Shown here: piece by piece, positions 8,320 through 17,300 of the stretch
Layout: each line of letters starts with the position of its first letter
How positions within the stretch are numbered: the first letter of the stretch is position 1
Source: UBA967 sp044375555
GTDB lineage: Bacteria; Verrucomicrobiota; Verrucomicrobiia; Chthoniobacterales; Terrimicrobiaceae
Assembly: GCA_044375555.1 (NCBI GenBank)
Contig: JBILML010000018.1
Span: forward strand, 1-62,312
DNA: 62,312 bases
Reading direction: 5' to 3'
Position numbers and translations under genes: made by a program
The notes under the pieces: generated by a model
The model's database searches: none
Seen by the model: the letters and a program-made list of their open reading frames with translations, nothing else
What the model was told of the DNA's origin: nothing

Positions 8320-11300
8320 ATGCCTGAGCCTCGCCGTCCATCTCGCCACCGTTTCCACGCCTTCCAACCGTTGGCCCGCCTCCACGTTCTCCGCGCCGGC
8401 GTCTCCACCCTGCTCCTCGCCGCACTAACCCTCGGCACCCCCGCAACCATCCAAGCCGGCGACATCCTCCGCGGCGGCGCCAGCGCCAAAAACGCCGACC
8501 GCAACGCCCAAGCCCGCGCCCAAGCGGGAGCCGAGGCCGCCCAAGCCGCCAAAGTCCGCGCCCAAGACCGCCTCGCCCGCACCACCAAGGCCGTCAACGA
8601 CATGCGAGCCCTCCATGTCTCCGCCCGCGCCGCCGCAGGAGCCAACAACATCCCCAACGGCCTCGCAGAGGGCGGTCTGAAAGTCCTCACCGGCGCCAAC
8701 GCCAAATGGCAGGGAGCCAACGCCCCGGTCCAATCCGGGAATACCGTCGGCATCACCCAAACCGCATCCCAAGCCCTCCTCCACTGGGAAACCTTTAATG
8801 TCGGCCGCGACACCACAGTCAACTTCGACCAATCCGCCGGCGGAGCCGATGTCGGAAAATGGATCGCCTTCAACAAAGTCTTCGATCCCGCAGCCAGACC
8901 CTCCGAAATCCGAGGCAAAATCAACGCCCAAGGCCAAGTCTACATCATCAACCAAAACGGCATCATCTTCGGCGAAGGCAGCCAAGTGAACACCCGCGCC
9001 CTCGTCGCCTCCTCCCTCCCCATCAACGACAACCTCGTTGCCAGCGGCCTGCTGAACAACAAGGACGCCCAATTTCTCTTCAGCGCGCTCGAAGTCCCCG
9101 GCGGCTCCGACGGCACTCCCACCTTCACTCCCACAGATGTCCCTGCTGTTCTCGGCGATGTCGTGGTCGAGCGTGGCGCAAAAATTTCCAGCCCCGAACT
9201 CGCCGGCGGCAACGGCGGCCGTGTCATGCTCGTCGGAGCCAATGTCCGCAACGAAGGCGAAATTTCGACCCCCGCCGGCCAAACCATCCTCGCCGCCGGC
9301 CTGCAGGTAGGAATGCGTGAACACGACAGCTCCGACCCTAGCCTACGAGGACTCGATGTATGGGTAGGTGCAGTTGATCTCGGTGACGTCGATCCCTACG
9401 CGGGAACTGTTCAAAATTCTGGGATCATTGAATCTCCAACCGGCTCGATTGTCGTTGCAGGTAAGAAGATTGAGCAAAATGGTATTTTGGAAAGCACCAC
9501 TTCCGTAAACTTGAACGGTCGGATTGATCTCCTCGCCAACTACGGGGCTGTAGCCAACCCGAATTTTGACAATTCAGGAACTCTTGGCGATGGCGCTCCG
9601 ATGTTTATCAACCAGTTTGCTGGCGAAGTCGTGATGGGTTCTAAAAGCCTCACCCGCATCCTTCCGGACTATGCCTCTACCAAGTCGATTCCCGGCACAA
9701 AACTCTCTCAAAACTCGCAAATCAATTTTCAAGGAAATGCCATATCGTTTTCTGCCGGATCCACTCTGCTTGCTCCTTCCGGCGATGTCGGCATTCGCGC
9801 GGGCACATGGAGCTACAAGGATGACGAAAGTTTGAATCGCACGATCTTCAACGCAGATGGCGAAATTGAAGAGACCCTCCAATCCGCGCTCCGCACGCCA
9901 TTTATTTACACTGGTGGCACAGTAAACTTCTCATCTGGCGCAATTCTTGATGTCTCGGGAACTCCGGATGTTTTTGTGCCTCTTTCGCATCATGTCATGG
10001 ATGTCCAGTTGCGTGGAAACGAACTGGCGGATTCCCCATTACAAAGGGACAGCGATCTGCGTGGAAAAAATCTCCGCATCGATCTCCGTAAAACAGGCGT
10101 TTACGGAGGGCGTTTTTGGATGGGAACACCTCTGGGCGATGCTAACGGCTTGGCAAATATCATCGAAAGAAACGCCGCCCAACTCACAATACGGGGCGGC
10201 ACGATTGCCATCCAAGCCGGTGAATCGGTGGCTGTGGCATCCGGCGCCGAATTGAATGTATCCGGCGGCTACACCCGCAACGAGGGCGGGTTGATCCAAA
10301 CCACCCGGCTTCTGCGAAATGGCAATCTGATCAACATCGCGGATGCGACTCCGGATGTTGTTTATGATGGAATCCACACCGGAGGCTCCGAAAAAATCTC
10401 GGCCAAATGGGGAAACCCCAAAACCTATCGCCATGCTTTGGCTCCAACGGGTGTTTATACCGAAAAGGAATACATCGCTGGCGCTTCGGGCGGCTCCATC
10501 GATATCACCGCCCCAGCCGTTGACATCTCGGGAGAATTGAGCGGTCGAACAGTTACTGGGCCGAAACAACTCAACACACCAGTTGGGCACTCTTCTTTGG
10601 CTCTTCGTTTTCGCAATCAGAAACCGGTTGAAACTCCGACAGGCACAGTTTATTTGGATCAAATCTCTGCTCCACCTGCGCTGGTTCTTGGCACTGGTTC
10701 GGGAGTCAGCATCCCCGGTTTGGAGATGGGGCAAACACTCACGATTCCGTCAGCAATTCTTGAGGAAGAAGAAGGAGGTTTTGGCCATGTCACACTCGAA
10801 AACAAAGGAGGCACGATACAGGTCGCGGGGGAGCCGGTTAAAATGGCCGCTGGCGGCTCTCTGACGCTCCAGGCCACTAATGTTTCGATTATTTCCTCCG
10901 TCTTGATTCCCGGAGGCTCTCTATCTGCGACGGCCTATAATTACTCGCCATTCCTCTATGCCGAGCAAACTGCCACCGAGGAATTGGTGGGACAACCAGC
11001 ACCAGAGGTCGTCGAGGGCACTGGTATCATTTTTATTGGGTCAGGCGTGGAATTGAATGTTGCAGGAACCATTTCAGATGAGCGACCCACCTCCGTCTTG
11101 GCTCACAACACGCGACGAGCCGTCGACGGCGGCAGCGTTAAATTGGAAGGATTTTCTATCGTTGCAGGCTCAGGAACCGCCATCCGCGCATCGGGCGGGG
11201 TAGCGATGAATGGCAGGGGTAAATACACTAAGGGAAAAGGCGGCTCGACTTCCCTGTTGGCTGGCAAGGATCCTCTTTTGAGCACATCGGTCGGGGGGAC

Positions 11301-14300
11301 TTTGGGGCTGCCATCCATCCTCGAGGCTTATTCCGCGAGCACCGGCGGCTCCCTCACTCTTCAAGCGATGAGTGCGAGACTTGGAGCAACAACGGATCGT
11401 GGCGGCACCACACTCGATTTAAGCCCTGGCTTTTTCCAAAAAGGTGGCTTTTCCAATTTCTCCATCCGCGCGATTGGGCAACCGGGATCGGATGAGCCTG
11501 CTCTCTATGTTCTGCCTGGAACCACCATCGAACCCATCACCGAATCTGTAGTCGTCCGCCCGCATGTGCTAAACAGCGGCTTGGGTCTTGTAAAAATGCA
11601 GCTTCCCGAGGGTATTCGCTCTGCGGCGGGACTTTCACTGACTGCACTTGGTGTGGATGATCCCTTCACGAATGAAGAGGTGGAAGCGATTGGTTCGATT
11701 GTCCTTGGTGCAGGTGCCAAAATCAAAACCGACATTGGCGGTGCTGTCTCACTGAAGGGGCAGACTGTTTCTGTTTTCGGTTCCATCGAAACTCCGGCCG
11801 GGAGCATCTCCATCGAGGGCGGAAGCAGATTTCCTCTCGCCGCCCAGCAGGCCGCCTCCTCAACCTCGGCACTCACCACTGTCTATATCGCCCCAACAGC
11901 CCGTTTGCTTGCCCGTGGAGCGACGCGGGAAATACCTGATTCCTTCGGGAGAAAAATGGGAGAAGTTCTCGGAGGTGGCTCGATCCGTTTGGCTGGCAAC
12001 ATCGTGGCGGAATCCGGAGCTGTCCTCGATGTGTCAGGCATTTCGAATAAATTGGACTTTCACCCCTCCTCTCTGAAAACCGCACTCAAACCCTCGCCCC
12101 AGCATGGTTTGGTTACAAAGCCTTGGGGTCAACAATCCGTGCGCGTTGCAGTAGACAGCAACGGCGGCACAATCAGGCTTCTCGGCTCACAACTCCTGCT
12201 TTCGGATGCGACACTGCTTGGAAAATCCGGAGGCCCGTCGGCCGTTGGCGGTTTGTTGGTGGTTTCCTCGGATTTGTTCAGTCTTGAATCGGGTGCCGAT
12301 ATCACCCTTTCGGTGCAACAATCCGGAAATTTGATTGGAGCGGAAAATGCCGATTTGGGTGTTGGATCGACTGTCTTGGACTCGGAGGGCTCCGAAATTA
12401 CCGGCGGCGGCTTTTTTGCCATCGACCGATTCAAGACGGGAGGCTTTGCCGCGTTGGATTTGGGTTACGAGTATTTCCCCTCGGCCGCGATCCCGCACGG
12501 AGGAAATGTTAAGTTCATAGGCCCAGTGAGCATCCAAGCAGATGGCTATGTTCGCGTCGCGGCAGGCGGGGTTGTTCAAACCGACGATCAGGTTTCCATT
12601 TCCGCGCCCTACATCGCGATCGGTCAGGAGTTCCGGCCCCCGCTTCATCCCTCCGAAACTTTTTCGCCCTTCAATGATGCGAATGGCAAACTGGCTGTGA
12701 CGCCAACCACCGGGCCGGGAAGTCTCTCGCTTCGAGCCAGTCATGTGGATGTCGGAACATTGGTTACGATGGATACAGGATCGCTCCATATCACAGCGAA
12801 CAATGGCGACATTCGGGGCAGTGGCACTTTGAGTGTGGCAGGAAGCATTACGCTGGAGTCCGCCCAAGTTTATCCCACCACTCTCGGGAAGTTCGACATC
12901 TTTGCCTATGACACGGAGGACACCCCAGGCAGCGTGACAATTACCCAATCAGGGCTCGCCGGAGTTCCTCTTTCCGCCGGGGGCAACTTGCGCATTTTTG
13001 CATCGAATATTTCTCAAGGAGGAACCCTGCGCGCACCCTTCGGTTCGATCACTCTGGGATGGGATGGCTCCGACTTGAATACAGCGACAGAGGATGTCGA
13101 CGGCCCGGTGAACCAAGTCGCTGGAGCGGAAACAGCCGCACCCGTTGCCTCTGAAATCAACCTTCTTGCTGGCAGCACCACATCAGTCTCGGCCATTGAT
13201 CCCGCAACCGGCCAAGGAGTTGTAATCCCATTTGGAATAAGCCCTGACGGAAATACCTGGGTCGATCCTCGGGGCGTGAATGTTACCTCGACCGGCATGC
13301 CTGAAAAGACAATCATTGTCTCCGGACAGGGAATCAATCAAGAGGCTGGCTCGCTTATCGACCTTCGCGGCGGCGGGGATTTGATGGCCTACCGCTGGGT
13401 CTCCGGAACCGGTGGCAGCGTGGATATTCTTGGCAGCCCAGTGGCATGGAACTCGGGAGCGGACTACTCGGCAGGCGATCTGGTTTCACACAATGGACGG
13501 CAATACTCGGCGCGAATGGCCCTTAGTCCTCAGGATTTTAACGGGAGCATCCCGACTCCGGGTCGCACGGCCTATTGGGTGGAAGTGCCCGAGTCTTTCG
13601 CCGTCATTCCCGGGTTCAAAGCTCCTCTTGCGCCCTACGCGCTCTTCAATTCCAGCGACTACGCCAGTTCTCTGGGAGGAGACATTGGCTACACCTCGGG
13701 CTTGAAAATTGGTGACCGAATCACTCTCGACAGTGGTTATGGCCTTCCGGCGGGCACTTACACCCTGCTGCCGCGACGCTACGCTTTGCTGCCGGGTGCG
13801 CGACTTGTTACGCCGACCTCATCCAAATCTGCAGGATTCGTAAATGCCGAGGGAGCGTCCTTCGCCTCCGGTTATCGTTCGAATTTCTTCACGAAGCCGG
13901 ATCAAGCGACACCAATGCGGAGCAGCTACGAAATCCTCTCTCCAGATGTTTTGGCGAATCGAGCGGAATATGCCGTTTACTCTGCGAATGATTTCATTAA
14001 ATCGGCCGCTGCCGCTGCGCGCACCAGCGTCAATCAACCATTGCCGATGGACTCCGGCTCACTTTCCATCCACGGCGAAAGCACCCTTTCCCTTCTCGGT
14101 CAGGTGCAAACCGCTTCCGCCGGAGGCAAAGGCGCAACGATCGACATCAGCAGCCTGGCGGGAGTCACGATTGGCAATGATCCAGAGGCGGCCTCGGAGG
14201 TTTTCCTGAATGCCGCCATTCTGAATTCCTGGAAAGCGGAAAGCTTGCTGGTAGGCGGCCAACGCGTGAGAACCGCCTCCGGCACGAGAGTGGATGTCAA

Positions 14301-17300
14301 AGCTGACTCCCTCACTCTGGACGGAGCAGTCTTGGAAGGCAGCGACATTATTCTCGCAGCAAAAAACAGCCTCACCCTCGGTGCTGGCAGCTCGATCCAA
14401 TCCAAAAATCCCTCCTCGTCTCCGCGCGATCTGACAACGGAAGGCTCGAGTGCTTTCGTTCGTGTGGACGCCAATAACTCCTCCAGCCTAAGCAGAACTG
14501 GCAGCATTGACGAAAATGAAGCGTCTCTCAGCATTGGAGACGATGTCGCGCTCTCCGGAGGTTCGATCTCACTGGACTCCTCCCGTCGCGCTTTGATTTC
14601 TGAATCAGCACTCATCGATTCACGTCGGATTTCGATTGGATCAGGAACCCTGCTCGTGGATCTCGAGGGAACCGAAACCGTCGATGCCGATACACTCCGA
14701 CTCGGCGGCGGTTTTTTAGACCTGCTAAACCAATCCGATTCGCTGACCCTCAAAGCCTATTCTTCCCTCACAATCGCTGGCTCGGGAACACTTGGTTCGG
14801 AAAATCTCACCACCCTCTCGCTTGAATCCGGGGGCATTCTCGGCAACGGCGGCGAGGTTTCGGTTAAAGCAAAAAACCTGCTGCTCTCGAACCCGAATGC
14901 GGTCGCTGCGCCTGCCGAGACCTCCCGGGCGGGACAGATTTCCTTCCGATCGAATCACCTTCGACTTGGCAAGGGAGAGTTCACTGTCGCGGGCTACGAC
15001 CTTGCCCGATTTGAGTCCGAGAAGGGAACGATTATCACTAATAGCGGCACACTGCGTGGAACTGGTGACTTGGATTTTCTGACGCCCACCATCGCCTCGT
15101 CCCGGCTCTCCGATTACCTCATCGAGTCCGATGGCAGCCTCAATATCAATTCCTCCGAGGCAGCGGGCGATGTGGCCAGCGAACTCGGCGCCAAACTCTC
15201 CCTCTTCGGTAGCTCCGTCACCATTGGCTCCGAAATCACTCTTCCGAGCGGCGAACTCGATATCCGCGCCAAGAGCGGGGATGTCACCATCAACTCGGCT
15301 TTGAGCGTGGCCGGCAGCTCACGAACCTTCTACGATGTCGTAAAGTTTGCCGACGCAGGAAACATCCGCATCACTTCGGACAACGGCGACATCCTGCTCA
15401 CCGAAGGATCGAGCCTCTCGGTTAAGGGAGATGATGACGGGGGGCGCGCGGGAACCCTGGAGATCGCCGCAAGCACTGGATCGTTCACCAATCAAGGAAC
15501 CCTGCTCGGCCAATCGGCGGCAGGATTCGAAGGAGGATCATTCATTCTTGATGTCGGAACGACCGGTGATTTTGCGGAGATCAACACCCCTCTGGAAGAT
15601 GGCGGCTTTAATGAGCTGAGAAGCCTTCGTGTTCGATCCGGCGATGTTTTGGTGGATCAGCAAGTCACATCAAGAGAGTTCCGACTTAGCACGGATGCCG
15701 GATCCATTAGGGTTTCTGCAGGGATCGACGCGTCCGGAAAAACCGGCGGCACAATTTCGCTGGCAGCGTCTGGCAGCCTGACACTCGCGGAATCGGCCCT
15801 CCTTTCCGTGGAGGGGGAAAATTTCAACTCCGCAGGCAAAGGCGGTCTGGTCGAGCTGTTTGCCGGTTCGCAAATTAATGGCGCCATCGATCCCTCGGCA
15901 CGGCTTTCCATTCAAGCCGGCTCCCAAACTCTTCTTGGCGTAGATGACTATGTCGCTGGAGGCTACCTTGATACCCGCAGCAGCGCCTCGCTGGGTAAAT
16001 TCCAAGGCAAACTCCATCTCCGCGCTCCAAGGAATGACGGTAACACTGATCTCTTAATCGATCCTCTCGCCGGCACGATCGACGGGGCATCGGCCATTAT
16101 TTTCGAGGGTTACCGTCTATTCGACCGAACGGCACAGGAGGGAGTAATGAATATCGCCCTGCGCGATGCCATCCACACAGACGCTCAGAGCTTCATGGCC
16201 AACGAAGCCACTATCCAATCCCGCTTGCTCGCTGGCAGAAGTGATGACCTCTCCGCCCAAACCGTGGTTGCGCCAGGTTTTGAAATCATCAACACATCTG
16301 GCGATCTGACGCTTGGCTTGGCGAACACTCCCGAGGGAATCGACGACATCGAAGGAACAAGCGCAGCCGACTGGGACCTTTCCAAGATGCGCTATGGCAC
16401 CAAAAACGCCCCGGGACTTCTCACCCTGCGTGCCTCGGGAGATATCGTCTTCAATAACTCCCTTAGCGACGGCTTCGTATCCGTCGAGCCCGGCCTGGAG
16501 GATCCGGCCATCTACACAAACAACCTGAGCTTCGAGGAAAACGGCCACTCGCGACTATGGTTGGCACAACTCCAGACGATCAACTCGAACATTCCAACAA
16601 ACTTCCAATCATGGAGCTACGCAATCACTGCGGGATCGGATTTGGCTTCAGCCAATTCGAAATCCATCCTATCCAGCGACCTCCTAGAGGAAGGCAAAGG
16701 CTCTGTCGTTGTAGGAGAGTTTTATCCAGCCGTTGCGAACTCAAACAACCCCGATACAAATCCCGATTCTCCTCAAGTTGATGCGGGCGTCGGGCAATAT
16801 GGAACCACTGCAAACCATCTCCGCATCAACCTCACAGAGACGGACGAAGGAACCTACGACGACGAAGGAAATGTCATTACCGAGGGAACAGGTCTGCTTA
16901 AAGACATGGGAACGCGCTATGAAGTCGTTCGCACCGGCACCGGTGATATTGAGGTCAATGCCGGACGGGATGTCCAGCTCCGGAACCAATTTGCCACCAT
17001 CTACACGGCAGGCGTTGCGATTCCCGATGCAACGAGAGTCATTGCAGACGGGGATTTTTCCACACCGATTGTGGCTTTCGACCCAACCTCGCATCCTGAG
17101 CAGGGATCCTTGGGCCGCCCCTCCCAGGCATTTACGCCTCAATGGGCCATGGCCGGCGGTGACCTCCGGATTTCTGCGGGAAATGACATAGCAAGGGTGA
17201 CTCAGTTTACCGACTCTGATGGCAACATTTCTGTTATCCCGGATTCGAGCCATCAGTTCACTTCAAACTGGCTGTATCGCCGTGGTCATGTTGATCCAGC

